This document shows positions 8,036 through 15,933 of a DNA stretch of 54,524 nt, piece by piece. This DNA is from Sinosporangium album. GTDB taxonomy: Bacteria > Actinomycetota > Actinomycetes > Streptosporangiales > Streptosporangiaceae. The stretch lies in assembly GCF_900100605.1 (NCBI RefSeq), contig NZ_FNCN01000039.1:1-54524 (forward strand), written 5' to 3'. A program made the position numbers and the translations under genes. How positions within the stretch are numbered: the stretch's first letter is position 1; every line of letters starts with the position of its first letter. The notes beneath the pieces were generated by a model. That model was given only the letters and a program-made list of their open reading frames with translations, searched no databases and was not told the origin of the DNA.

Positions 8036-8248
8036 TCAGCCCTCGACAAGGATCTCGAAGCCGTCGCCCGTGACGACCTGGCCGGCGCGGATCTTGCACG
8101 CCTTGCGCAGCTCCACCTGCCCGTCCACCATGACGTGGCCTTCGGCCACCAGGCGCTTGGCCTCGCCTCCCGTGTCGGTGACGCCGCAGTATTTCAGCAG
8201 GTCGCACAGGGCGATGTGGTCGGTGGCCAGAGTGAAGATCTCACGCAC
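8036..8248 (-). CDS. S4-domain RNA-binding protein (YbcJ/RlbA-like)
   Basis: A 70-residue protein made almost entirely of one S4 RNA-binding domain. The helix DLLKYCGVTDTGGEAKRLVA leads into the strand and turn GHVMVDGQVELRKACKIRAG. The family is small, cytosolic and thought to bind structured RNA, often linked to ribosome assembly; no specific target is known. The GTG at 8248 gives the length typical for the family. It has no Shine-Dalgarno sequence, but TATGCT ends 6 bases upstream, so the message is probably leaderless. Diverges from the P450 gene. Confidence 0.85.
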   Translation of the reverse strand: MREIFTLATDHIALCDLLKYCGVTDTGGEAKRLVAEGHVMVDGQVELRKACKIRAGQVVTGDGFEILVEG

Positions 8249-8254
8249 CCCCCA

Positions 8255-8260
8255 AGCATA
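8255..8260 (-). promoter_or_regulatory. -10 element for the S4-domain gene
   Basis: TATGCT on the minus strand is 6 bases from the GTG at 8248, the spacing expected of a leaderless mRNA. No convincing -35 is visible. Confidence 0.4.
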
Positions 8261-8503
8261 GAGGGGCACGCGGATCCCGCCGCGACGTCGTCCCCCGGTA
8301 CGGCACGGCCCCGGCGCACGCAGTACCGGGAATCGGAAACCGGGCTGAACCACAACGGATCTTCAGCGCTTATGCTGCCAAGAGAGGCGGTCGAGTCGAC
8401 GGGCGTCGCCGGACGCACCCGCGGCCGCCTCGGCGAGGCCACGAGTACGGCTCGCGTGCACCTCCTGCTGTTGCCCTTGAGACGCCGCGGAGAGGAGACG
8501 CAG

Positions 8504-9808
8504 ATGAGCGTCCCGAGCAGCCCTGTACCCGTTCCGGTCCCGGATTCCGTGCGCGAGGAGTTGTCGAGCCCGGAGTTCCAGGCCGATCCCTATCCCGTGT
8601 ACGGCAGACTGCGGGCGGAGGCGCCCGTGCACCGGGTGGAGACGCCGATCGGGGTGGACACCTGGATGGTCACCCGCTACGAGGACGCCCGGGCCGTGCT
8701 GAACGATCCGCGCTTCACCAAGGACCCGAGGAAGGCGCCCGACATCATGCGCAAGTTCGGCGTGCCCGAGGGCGAAGGGCTGATACAGCGGTCGATGCTC
8801 AACGCCGACCCGCCCGACCACACCCGCCTGCGCGGCCTCGTCACCAAGGCGTTCACCCGCCGCCGCATGGAGGCGCTGCGCCCCAGGATCCAGAGGATCA
8901 CCGACGACCTGCTCGACGGGATCGCGAGCGGTGAGGAGGTCGACTTCATCGGGGCGTTCGCCTTCCCCCTCCCGGTCACCGTCATCTCCGAGCTGCTCGG
9001 CGTGCCCGCCGAACGCATGGACGACTTCCGCAGGTGGTCGGCCGGGATCATCACGCCGCCCTTCAGCGAGGAGGCCAAACGGGTGCGGCAGGAGGGCGTC
9101 GAGGAGCTGCCCCGCTACTTCGGGGAGCTTGTCGAAGAGCGCCGGGCGCAGGTCGACCCGTCGGTCCCGCCCGGCTCCCAGCCCGACCTGGTGCGGGCTC
9201 TGATCGCCGCCTACGACCAGGAGGGCAGCCTCGACCACCACGAGCTGATCGGCATGCTCACGCTCATCCTGGTCGCCGGCCACGAGACGACCGTCAACCT
9301 GATCGGCAACGGGATGCTCGCCCTCCTGCGCAACCCCGAGCAGCTCGCCCTGCTGCGCGAACGGCCGGACCTGCTGCCGGGCGCGGTGGAGGAAGTGCTC
9401 CGCTACGACGGGCCGGTGGAGCGCGCGACGATGCGGATCGCTCTTGCGGACGTCGAGATCGGAGGGCTGACCGTCCCGAAGGGCGCGCTGGTCACCGTGG
9501 TGATCGGGGCCGCCGGCCGCGACCCGGGGCGCTTCCCCGACGCGGACGTGTTCGACATCACCCGGGAGGACAACCCGCACGTGGCCTTCGGGCACGGCAT
9601 CCACCACTGCCTGGGGGCGCCGCTGGCACGGCTGGAGGGGCAGATCGCCCTCGGCACGGTGCTGCGGCGCTTCCCTGTGATCGAGCTGGTCAAGCCGGAC
9701 GAGGAGCCGCCCCGGCGCTTCACGGTCGGCAACATCGTGCGCGGCGTGCAGGCGCTGCACCTGCGGATGCACGCAAATGAGGCCGACCCGTCACAGCGGC
9801 AGGGCTGA
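8504..9808 (+). CDS. Cytochrome P450 (bacterial class, CYP107-like)
   Basis: A 434-residue soluble haem monooxygenase. The I-helix oxygen-activation motif is AGHETT (258-263), the K-helix ExxR is Glu297-Arg300, and the haem loop is FGHGIHHCLG with the ligand Cys369. General similarity is to the CYP107 group of actinomycete P450s, which oxidise macrolides, steroids and other lipophiles. The ATG at 8504 follows AGGAG by 7 bases; the reading frame extends further upstream but the added residues are unrelated to the family. No ferredoxin or ferredoxin reductase gene is adjacent, so electrons must come from redox partners encoded elsewhere. Substrate unknown. Confidence 0.95.
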   Translation: MSVPSSPVPVPVPDSVREELSSPEFQADPYPVYGRLRAEAPVHRVETPIGVDTWMVTRYEDARAVLNDPRFTKDPRKAPDIMRKFGVPEGEGLIQRSMLNADPPDHTRLRGLVTKAFTRRRMEALRPRIQRITDDLLDGIASGEEVDFIGAFAFPLPVTVISELLGVPAERMDDFRRWSAGIITPPFSEEAKRVRQEGVEELPRYFGELVEERRAQVDPSVPPGSQPDLVRALIAAYDQEGSLDHHELIGMLTLILVAGHETTVNLIGNGMLALLRNPEQLALLRERPDLLPGAVEEVLRYDGPVERATMRIALADVEIGGLTVPKGALVTVVIGAAGRDPGRFPDADVFDITREDNPHVAFGHGIHHCLGAPLARLEGQIALGTVLRRFPVIELVKPDEEPPRRFTVGNIVRGVQALHLRMHANEADPSQRQG

Positions 9809-9853
9809 GGCCGTACGCAGCAGCAGGCGCAGGGCGAGCAGCACCCCGGCAGG

Positions 9854-9873
9854 CCGGCCGCCGGCGCGGCCGG
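9854..9873. terminator. Short hairpin between P450 and methyltransferase genes
   Basis: CCGGCC (9854-9859) pairs with GGCCGG (9868-9873) around an 8-nt loop, ending at the base before the methyltransferase stop. A weak candidate terminator for the convergent pair. Confidence 0.4.
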
Positions 9874-10671
9874 TCAGGGGCGGCGGCCCACCCCGCAGAC
9901 GGCCCAGATCGACTCGGGCCTCGGGCGCACGATCCCGGGCGCGGGCCGCCATTCGGGCAGGTAGACCACGCCGGGTTCGACGGGTTCCAGCCCTTCGAGG
10001 AGGCGTTCCACCTCGGCCTTGGAGCGCAGGCGCCGGTGCCGCCACGGCAGGAGGGGCATCAGCCTGGCCACGGTGGCGGGCCGTACGTCGGAGACCGCGT
10101 GGGTGATCGCGATATGGCTGCCTGGGGCCGTCTCCTTGCGGAAGCGCTCGACGACGCCGGCGGCCTCACCGTCGTCGGGGATCGAGGTGAGCAGCGACAT
10201 CATGAGCACCCCGACCGGCTGGTCCAGGTCGATCAGGCGCCGTAGCGCCGGGTGCTCCAGCACGAGGCCGGGGTCGCGGACGTCGGCCTCGACGGCGGCG
10301 GTGCGGACGCCGTCCTCCATGAGGGCGTGGGCGTGGACCACCACCATGGGGTCGCGGTCCACGTAGACCACGCGGGCGTCGGGGACGACCCGCTGGGCGA
10401 TGTCGTGGACGTTGCTCCGCGGGATGGGCAGGCCGCAGCCGAGATCAATGAATTGCTTGATGCCGGACTTGGCTAGAAATGTCACGACTCGCTCCATGCA
10501 GCGGCGTCCCTCTCGGCACATGAGCGGTAGTTCCGGCGCGATATCCAGCGCCGCCTGTGCCGCTACCCTGTCGACGGCGAAGTTGTCCTTGCCGCCCAAG
10601 AGGTAGTCGTAGATCCGGGCCTCGTTCGGCGTTGTCGGATCGAAGCGAGTGAGCCGTGAAAAGTCCGCCAT
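9874..10671 (-). CDS. SAM-dependent methyltransferase, DUF574 family
   Basis: A 265-residue protein of the actinobacterial DUF574 family. The diagnostic start is FDPTTPNEARIYDYLLGGKDNF, the SAM-binding motif I is FIDLGCGLPI followed by SNVHDIAQ, and the second strand ends VVYVDRDPMV. Members are abundant in actinomycetes and often lie beside XRE-DUF5753 regulators, as here. Their substrates are not established to my knowledge. The ATG at 10671 follows GGAGGG at short spacing. It diverges from the regulator gene at 11117 across 445 bp rich in palindromes. Confidence 0.88.
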   Translation of the reverse strand: MADFSRLTRFDPTTPNEARIYDYLLGGKDNFAVDRVAAQAALDIAPELPLMCREGRRCMERVVTFLAKSGIKQFIDLGCGLPIPRSNVHDIAQRVVPDARVVYVDRDPMVVVHAHALMEDGVRTAAVEADVRDPGLVLEHPALRRLIDLDQPVGVLMMSLLTSIPDDGEAAGVVERFRKETAPGSHIAITHAVSDVRPATVARLMPLLPWRHRRLRSKAEVERLLEGLEPVEPGVVYLPEWRPAPGIVRPRPESIWAVCGVGRRP

Positions 10672-10866
10672 GGCCCTCCGTTCAGCAGATTGCTGATATT
10701 AGCGATACTTGAACGATTGGTGTCTGTTTCTGGCAGAACCATATTATGAAGTGGCCCGCGGAGTACGGAGAAAGAATTCGGCGGCGGCCCCGGCGTGGGC
10801 TGTGCACCCCCCGCGCCTTCGCGCCTCGGGAGGGTCCAGGCCTCGGTAGGCAGGCGTTCCCGCACT

Positions 10867-10881
10867 GTGAGGGGCCCTCAC
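10867..10881. promoter_or_regulatory. Perfect palindrome GTGAGGGGCCCTCAC
   Basis: Two 7-bp arms around a single central G, 11 bp upstream of the TGCATATGCA cluster. It could be an operator or a small hairpin. Confidence 0.4.
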
Positions 10882-10891
10882 GGCCGGCGCG

Positions 10892-10926
10892 TGCATATGC
10901 AAGAGCGCAATGCACGTGCATATGCA
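10892..10926. promoter_or_regulatory. Operator-like cluster of 10-bp palindromes
   Basis: Two identical perfect palindromes TGCATATGCA (10892-10901 and 10917-10926) start 25 bp apart. A third, TGCACGTGCA (10911-10920), partly overlaps the second. Dense repeated palindromes in a divergent promoter region suggest cooperative binding of a dimeric regulator, possibly the XRE protein at 11117. Confidence 0.5.
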
Positions 10927-11116
10927 TCGGGCGGCTATCTGAATGGTGACTTCTTAGGCGAACCTTCCCGGGGTGGGTGCAAGCAAGCCATTTCCGCGAT
11001 TGGATCGGCAGAAAGCATCGTGTAGCCGATAGTGCGCTCCGGGAGTAACGTAAAGGATTCTCACGGTAACCATTAGTGGAGCTCCGGCTCGCCACGGCCC
11101 CGAAGGAACGCCGCAC

Positions 11117-12022
11117 ATGATCACAGCTCATGCAGACAATGAACCACGTCCACACTCACTCCGACCCCGCCCCCAGCAGAGCTCCACGGTTCTGCGGATT
11201 CTGCTGGGTGCGCAATTGCGCCGGCTGAGGGAGGCCAGGCAGATCACCCTTGAAGACGCCGGGCACGCCATCCGCGCCTCCCACTCCAAGATCAGCCGCA
11301 TGGAACTCGGAAGAGTCGGCTTCCGGCCCAGGGATGTCGCCGACCTCCTGTCGCTTTACGGTGTGACCGACGAGGCCGACCGCGACGGCCTGCTCACCCT
11401 GGTCGCCCAGGCCAACGCGCCGGGATGGTGGCACAACTACAGCGACGTCCTCCCGAGCTGGTTCGAGACCTACGTCGGTCTTGAGGGGGCGGCGACGTCC
11501 ATCCGCAACTACGAGGTCCAGTTCGTTCCGGGTCTGCTCCAGACCGAGGACTACGCCCGCGCCGTGGTGGGCCTCGGCTTCCCCGACGGGCCCGCCGACG
11601 AGGTCGAGCGCCGCGTGAGGCTCCGCATGGCCCGCCGGCAGATCCTCGACAGACCCGACGCCCCGCACCTGTGGGTGCTGATCGACGAGGCCGTGCTGAG
11701 GCGTCCGCTCGGCGGCCCCGAGGTGATGCGGAAGCAGGTCCGTCGCCTTGTCGAGGACGCCAACCGGCCCAATGTCACGGTCCAGGTCATCCCGTTCAGC
11801 GTCGGAGGGCACTCTGCGGCCGGGGGGCCGTTCAGCGTCCTGCGCTTCGACGAGCCCGATCTGCCCGACGTGATCTACCTGGAGCAGCTCACCAGCTCGG
11901 TCTACCTCGACAAGCAGGAGGACTCCGACAGCTATCTCGCGGTGATGGAGCGGCTCTGCATCGAGGCGTCCTCGGTGGAGGAGTCGCGTGACTTCCTCCT
12001 CGACCTGGCCGCCGACATCTGA
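11117..12022 (+). CDS. XRE-family regulator with DUF5753 domain
   Basis: A 301-residue protein. The N-terminal XRE helix-turn-helix covers about 28-90 (LRRLREARQITLEDAGHAI, then ASHSKISRMELGR). The rest is a DUF5753 domain, marked by GWWHNYSDVLPSWFETYVGLE, VPGLLQTEDYARAV and DEAVLRRPLGG. These regulators are very numerous in streptomycetes and relatives and often pair with small DUF397 proteins or DUF574 methyltransferases; no DUF397 gene is present here. The ATG at 11117 follows GAAGGAA. Likely regulates itself and the divergent methyltransferase (inference). A hairpin terminator follows. Confidence 0.92.
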   Translation: MITAHADNEPRPHSLRPRPQQSSTVLRILLGAQLRRLREARQITLEDAGHAIRASHSKISRMELGRVGFRPRDVADLLSLYGVTDEADRDGLLTLVAQANAPGWWHNYSDVLPSWFETYVGLEGAATSIRNYEVQFVPGLLQTEDYARAVVGLGFPDGPADEVERRVRLRMARRQILDRPDAPHLWVLIDEAVLRRPLGGPEVMRKQVRRLVEDANRPNVTVQVIPFSVGGHSAAGGPFSVLRFDEPDLPDVIYLEQLTSSVYLDKQEDSDSYLAVMERLCIEASSVEESRDFLLDLAADI

Positions 12023-12051
12023 CGGCCTCCGCCCCGCCGGCCCCCGCCCCG

Positions 12052-12087
12052 CCGGGGTCCGCGCTCCGCGCCCTTCGCGGACCCCGG
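12052..12087 (+). terminator. Terminator after the XRE regulator gene
   Basis: A perfect 12-bp stem (12052-12063 with 12076-12087) and a 12-nt loop, about 30 bp after the TGA at 12022. Confidence 0.7.
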
Positions 12088-12166
12088 ACCCCGGCGCGCC
12101 GCCGTCACGGTCAGTGTTAGGTCAATTGCGGCGCGTCACAGAGATTCGGGCATTGATCTTTCCTTA

Positions 12167-12808
12167 ATGTCCGGCACTGTGAAGCGATTGCTCCATGGTG
12201 TGGACGTGTCCAACTGGCAGGGGGCGGTCGACTGGGGGGCCCACGCCGCCGCAGGGGTCTCCTTCGCCTTCGCCAAGGCCAGCGAAGGAACCACCTACGT
12301 CGACCGCTGGTTCGGCCGCAACTGGAGGGGCATGCGGGCCAACCGCATCCTCTGCGGCGCCTACCACTTCGGCAGACCCGCCGGCGACCCCGTCGACCAG
12401 GCCCGCCACTTCCTGCGCGTCCTGCGCGCGGCGGGCGGGCTGCGCCGCGGCGACCTCGTCGCCCTCGATCTGGAGACCAGCGACGATCAGCCTCCCGAGA
12501 AGGTCAGCCGCTTCGCCCTCCAATGGTGTGCCTACATCGAGCGCCGCTGCCGGATGCGCCCCATGATCTACACCTTCCACACCTTCGCCCGGCGCGGCCA
12601 CTGCGAAGGGCTGGGCCGCTACCCGCTCTGGATCGCCGGCCCGGGACGACCCAGGGGCCGCCCGCTCGTGCCCGGCCCGTGGCGCGACTGGACGATCCAC
12701 CAATACGCCCAGCGCCCGATCGACCGGAACATCTTCCTCGGCAGCCGCCGCGAGCTCATGTCCCTCGGCTTCGACGCTCCCCGCGCCGGCCGCCGCGACC
12801 GCCGCTGA
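12167..12808 (+). CDS. GH25 (lysozyme-like) glycoside hydrolase domain protein
   Basis: A 213-residue GH25-family domain. The hallmark opening HGVDVSNWQGAVDW carries Asp13, and ALDLET supplies the catalytic DxE pair (Asp101, Glu103). GAYHFGR and the C-terminal DWTIHQYAQ also fit. GH25 enzymes cleave N-acetylmuramic acid-N-acetylglucosamine bonds in peptidoglycan. No signal peptide is visible and the protein is only the catalytic domain, so it is either cytoplasmic, exported by another route, or uses a start I have missed. The start is uncertain: neither the ATG at 12167 nor the GTG at 12179 has a clear ribosome-binding site. Confidence 0.85.
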   Translation: MSGTVKRLLHGVDVSNWQGAVDWGAHAAAGVSFAFAKASEGTTYVDRWFGRNWRGMRANRILCGAYHFGRPAGDPVDQARHFLRVLRAAGGLRRGDLVALDLETSDDQPPEKVSRFALQWCAYIERRCRMRPMIYTFHTFARRGHCEGLGRYPLWIAGPGRPRGRPLVPGPWRDWTIHQYAQRPIDRNIFLGSRRELMSLGFDAPRAGRRDRR

Positions 12809-12847
12809 CGCGAGGCGCGCGGCGCGGCCGTGCGGCGGAGGGCGGGC

Positions 12848-12867
12848 GTGCCCGGGCGCCCGGGCAC
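12848..12867. terminator. 20-bp GC palindrome between the GH25 gene and thrS
   Basis: A perfect palindrome centred on GGCGCC, 40 bp after the GH25 stop. It may form a stem-loop terminator, or be an operator upstream of thrS. Confidence 0.4.
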
Positions 12868-12971
12868 TTAAAGGCGGGGGCGGCCACCCGGGTTCCGGTA
12901 GCATCGGTCTTCGAGCGGGTTCCGGCGTCCCGCGCGCCCCGCTCCCACGATCACACCACTGAGGAGTTCCC

Positions 12972-14936
12972 GTGTCTGCCGTGCCCGAACTGCACATCAC
13001 CCTCGCCGGAGCCGAGCGTGCGGTGGCGGTCGGCACGACGGCCGACGAGGTCCTCGGCGGCGACCGCGCCACGGTCGCCGCCCGCGTCAACGGGCGGCTC
13101 GCCGACCTCGCCACCGTCCTCCGCGACGGCGACTCCGTCGAGCCCGTCGCCATCGACAGCGAGGACGGCAGGGCCATCCTGCGGCACTCGACCGCCCACG
13201 TTATGGCCCAGGCCGTCCAGGAGCTCTTCCCCGAGGCCAGGCTCGGCATCGGCCCGCCCGTCCACAACGGCTTCTACTACGACTTCGACGTCGAGCAGCC
13301 CTTCCACCCCGACGACCTCAAGCGCATCGAGAAGCGTATGCGCGAGATCGTCAAGCAGGGGCAGCTCTTCCGCCGCCGCCCGGTCAGCGACGAGGAGGCG
13401 CGCCAGGAGCTCGCCGCGGAGCCTTACAAGCTGGAGCTGATCGGCCTCAAGGGCGGCGCCGCCGCCGAGGAGAGCGTCGAGGTCGGCGCGGGCGAGCTGA
13501 CGATCTACGACAACGTCGACGCCAAGACCGGCGAGCTGTGCTGGAAGGACCTCTGCCGCGGGCCGCACCTGCCCAGCACGCGGGGCATCCCGGCGTTCAA
13601 GCTCATGCGCTCGGGCGGGGCCTACTGGCGCGGCAGCGAGAAGAACCCGCAGCTCCAGCGGATCTACGGCACCGCCTGGGAGAGCCGCGACAAGCAAGAC
13701 GAATACCTGCGCTTCCTTGAGGAGGCGGAGAAGCGCGACCACCGCAAGCTGGGCGCCGAGCTCGACCTGTTCTCCTTCCCCGACGAGCTGGGCTCCGGGC
13801 TGCCGGTCTTCCACCCCAAGGGCGGCACCATCCGCCGGGTCATGGAGGACTACTCGCGGCGCAGGCACGAGGAGGCGAGCTACTCCTTCGTCAACACGCC
13901 GCACATCACCAAGGAGAACCTCTACCAGATCTCCCAGCACCTCGACTGGTATGCCGACGGCATGTTCCCCCCCATGGAGCTGGAGGGCGCACGCTACTAC
14001 CTCAAGCCGATGAACTGCCCCATGCACAACCTGATCTTCAGGTCGCGGGGGCGGTCCTATCGCGAGCTCCCGCTGCGGATGTTCGAGTTCGGCGCGGTCT
14101 ACCGCTATGAGAAGTCCGGAGTCGTCCACGGCCTGACCCGCGTGCGCGGCATGACCCAGGACGACGCCCACATCTACTGCACCCGCGAGCAGATGCGCGA
14201 CGAGCTCACCTCGCTGCTGCGCTTCGTGCTCGCCCTGCTGCGCGACTACGGCCTCGACGATTTCTACCTCGAACTGTCCACCCGGGACGAGGAGAAGTCC
14301 GTGGGCAGCCTGGAGAACTGGGAGGAGGCCACCGAGACGCTGCGCGAGGTGGCCCTCGCCGAAGGTCTCGACCTCGTCCTCGACCCGGGCGGAGCCGCCT
14401 TCTACGGCCCCAAGATCTCCGTTCAGGCCCGCGACGCCATCGGGCGCACCTGGCAGATGTCGACGATCCAGCTCGACTTCAACCTGCCCGAGCTGTTCGA
14501 GCTCGAATACCAGGCGGCCGATGGCTCCCGCCAGCGTCCCGTCATGATCCACCGGGCGCTGTTCGGCTCCATCGAGCGCTTCTTCGGCGTGCTCACCGAG
14601 CACTACGCCGGCGCATTCCCTCCGTGGCTCGCCCCGGTGCAGGTCGTCGGCATCCCGATCGCCGACGCCCACATCGCCTACCTGCGCGACGTCGCCAAGA
14701 AGCTCCGTGAGCGCGGCATCCGCGTCGAGGTCGACGGCTCCGACGACCGCATGCAGAAGAAGATCCGCAACGCCCAGCGCGCCAAGGTCCCCTTCATGCT
14801 CCTCGCCGGTGACGACGACATCGCGGCCGGAGCGGTCTCCTTCCGCTACCGCAGCGGCGAGCAGAAGAACGGCGTGCCGGTCGACGACGCCATCGCCGAG
14901 ATCGTCAACGCCGTCGAACGCCGCATCCAGGTCTGA
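12972..14936 (+). CDS. thrS: Threonyl-tRNA synthetase
   Basis: A 654-residue class II synthetase that charges tRNA-Thr. Order: N-terminal TGS domain (about 1-60), the editing domain ([16 protein letters not shown] onward, with His-containing metal-binding motifs), then the catalytic core. The core has motif 2 ([21 protein letters not shown]), the zinc-ligand segment KPMNCPMHN and motif 3 ([15 protein letters not shown]). A C-terminal anticodon-binding domain follows. The GTG at 12972 has GAGGAG 6 bases upstream. No T-box leader is visible in the 163 bp upstream. A hairpin terminator follows. Confidence 0.98.
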   Translation: MSAVPELHITLAGAERAVAVGTTADEVLGGDRATVAARVNGRLADLATVLRDGDSVEPVAIDSEDGRAILRHSTAHVMAQAVQELFPEARLGIGPPVHNGFYYDFDVEQPFHPDDLKRIEKRMREIVKQGQLFRRRPVSDEEARQELAAEPYKLELIGLKGGAAAEESVEVGAGELTIYDNVDAKTGELCWKDLCRGPHLPSTRGIPAFKLMRSGGAYWRGSEKNPQLQRIYGTAWESRDKQDEYLRFLEEAEKRDHRKLGAELDLFSFPDELGSGLPVFHPKGGTIRRVMEDYSRRRHEEASYSFVNTPHITKENLYQISQHLDWYADGMFPPMELEGARYYLKPMNCPMHNLIFRSRGRSYRELPLRMFEFGAVYRYEKSGVVHGLTRVRGMTQDDAHIYCTREQMRDELTSLLRFVLALLRDYGLDDFYLELSTRDEEKSVGSLENWEEATETLREVALAEGLDLVLDPGGAAFYGPKISVQARDAIGRTWQMSTIQLDFNLPELFELEYQAADGSRQRPVMIHRALFGSIERFFGVLTEHYAGAFPPWLAPVQVVGIPIADAHIAYLRDVAKKLRERGIRVEVDGSDDRMQKKIRNAQRAKVPFMLLAGDDDIAAGAVSFRYRSGEQKNGVPVDDAIAEIVNAVERRIQV

Positions 14937-14970
14937 CACAGGTCCGGCCCGGGTCCTCGCCGGCGCTTCC

Positions 14971-14998
14971 GTCCGCCACGCCACCTGGCGTGGCGGAC
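14971..14998. terminator. Bidirectional terminator after thrS
   Basis: A perfect 13-bp stem (14971-14983 with 14986-14998) and a minimal loop, between thrS and the convergent nucleotidyltransferase remnant. Confidence 0.8.
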
Positions 14999-15004
14999 CT
15001 GCGG

Positions 15005-15265
15005 TCACCGCCGGTCGAGGCCGTCGGAGTGCGGCTTCGCGTGACGGGCACTCATTGCGCGATGAATGCGCCGGAGGACCTCCGCGCCGGGAGCCTTACC
15101 GGCCACCGCGACGACGTCGATGTCGCTCGCGCCGGGCCGGTAGTCGCCGAGGGCGATCGAACCCTGCGGGTAGAGGCCCTCCACCAGGCCAGGCGCGTGC
15201 CGGTCGGCGAGCTCCAGATGGTCCGCGCGGACACGCGAGACGTTGACGTCCGGATTGGTCGTCAT
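15005..15265 (-). pseudogene. Truncated nucleotidyltransferase (aminoglycoside adenylyltransferase-like N-terminus)
   Basis: An 86-residue reading frame holding only the N-terminal part of a nucleotidyltransferase. The active-site signature is intact: GS at 35-36 and two Asp (48 and 50) in GSIALGDYRPGASDIDVV. The frame then stops shortly after the helix LRRIHRAMSARH, where full-length relatives of roughly 250 residues would continue into the substrate domain. The stop lies just before the thrS terminator, so the missing part is not recoverable downstream. It is either a decayed gene or a minimal antitoxin-like nucleotidyltransferase; decay is more likely. Same strand as and just downstream of the HIT gene. 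Confidence 0.6.
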
Positions 15266-15309
15266 TCCCGCACTCTGCGGCGGCGGGGCCTGTGCCGTAC
15301 GGGAACGGG

Positions 15310-15861
15310 TCAGGGGGAGGGCCAGGCGTCGGCGAGGAGGTCGCGGGTGTCGCGGAGGAGCTGGGGGAGGACCTTGGTGTGGCCGACCACCGGCATGAAG
15401 TTGGTGTCGCCGCCCCATCGGGGCACGACGTGCTGGTGGAGGTGGGCGGCGATGCCGGCCCCGGCGACGCCGCCGAGGTTGAGGCCGACGTTGAAGCCCT
15501 GGGCGCCTCCGGATTTGCGGAGGGCCTGCAGTGAGCGTTTGGTGAACTCGGCGAGTTCGCTGGTCTCGGCCGTGTCCAGTTCGGTGTAGTCGGCCACGTG
15601 CCGGTAGGGGCACACCATCAGATGGCCGGAGTTGTAGGGATAGAGGTTGAGCACGGCGAACACGGCGGATCCCCTCGCGATGATCAGGCCGTCCTCATCG
15701 CGCATCTTGGGGATCTCGCAGAACGGGCAGCCGTCTCCGGGGCCCGACCCGGTGGGTTTGTTCTCACCCTTGATGTAGGCCATCCGATGGGGGGTCCACA
15801 AGCGCTGGAAGGTGTCGGGAATGCCCGCGCCGGCCTGCTCGATCGGCTCGCTCTCCTGCAT
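15310..15861 (-). CDS. HIT-family protein (Ap4A phosphorylase-like)
   Basis: A 183-residue histidine-triad hydrolase/transferase. The triad His140-Leu-His142-Gln-His144 is in AAHLHQHVVPRW, and Cys45/Cys48 suggest a zinc site. It resembles the actinobacterial HIT protein next to thrS and pgsA in mycobacteria, reported as a diadenosine tetraphosphate phosphorylase. I chose the ATG at 15861 because a TATGCT -10 element ends 7 bases before it, implying a leaderless mRNA; the ATG at 15873 would lie inside that element. It runs opposite to thrS and pgsA, unlike the mycobacterial order. Confidence 0.9.
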   Translation of the reverse strand: MQESEPIEQAGAGIPDTFQRLWTPHRMAYIKGENKPTGSGPGDGCPFCEIPKMRDEDGLIIARGSAVFAVLNLYPYNSGHLMVCPYRHVADYTELDTAETSELAEFTKRSLQALRKSGGAQGFNVGLNLGGVAGAGIAAHLHQHVVPRWGGDTNFMPVVGHTKVLPQLLRDTRDLLADAWPSP

Positions 15862-15868
15862 GCTTTGC

Positions 15869-15874
15869 AGCATA
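15869..15874 (-). promoter_or_regulatory. -10 element for the HIT gene
   Basis: TATGCT on the minus strand ends 7 bases before the ATG at 15861, fitting leaderless initiation. Confidence 0.45.
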
Positions 15875-15880
15875 GGGGGG

Positions 15881-15905
15881 CCCGGCCCGCTCCGCTCGGG
15901 CCGGG
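15881..15905 (-). terminator. Terminator after the large membrane protein gene
   Basis: A perfect 9-bp stem CCCGGCCCG/CGGGCCGGG with a 7-nt loop, downstream of the minus-strand stop at 15934 and just upstream of the HIT promoter. Confidence 0.65.
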
Positions 15906-15933
15906 TGGGCGTACACGCCGCCGGCGGTGCCGG

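Larger units (their letters stand above)
10672..11116. promoter_or_regulatory. Divergent intergenic region with several palindromes
   Basis: This 445-bp stretch between the methyltransferase (minus) and XRE regulator (plus) holds no credible gene. It contains an inverted repeat TCAGC-N5-GCTGA (10682-10696) next to the methyltransferase start. Further in are a 15-bp palindrome (10867-10881) and the TGCATATGCA/TGCACGTGCA cluster (10892-10926). Parts are less GC-rich than the genes. No confident -35/-10 pair was found for either gene. Confidence 0.6.

Noticed and set aside
10892-10926. CRISPR-like or phage attachment repeats
   Set aside because: Only two identical 10-bp copies, palindromic and too short; no integrase or tRNA nearby. 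An operator is more plausible.
12809-12971. T-box leader upstream of thrS
   Set aside because: Too short (163 bp) and no T-box consensus or antiterminator stem seen.
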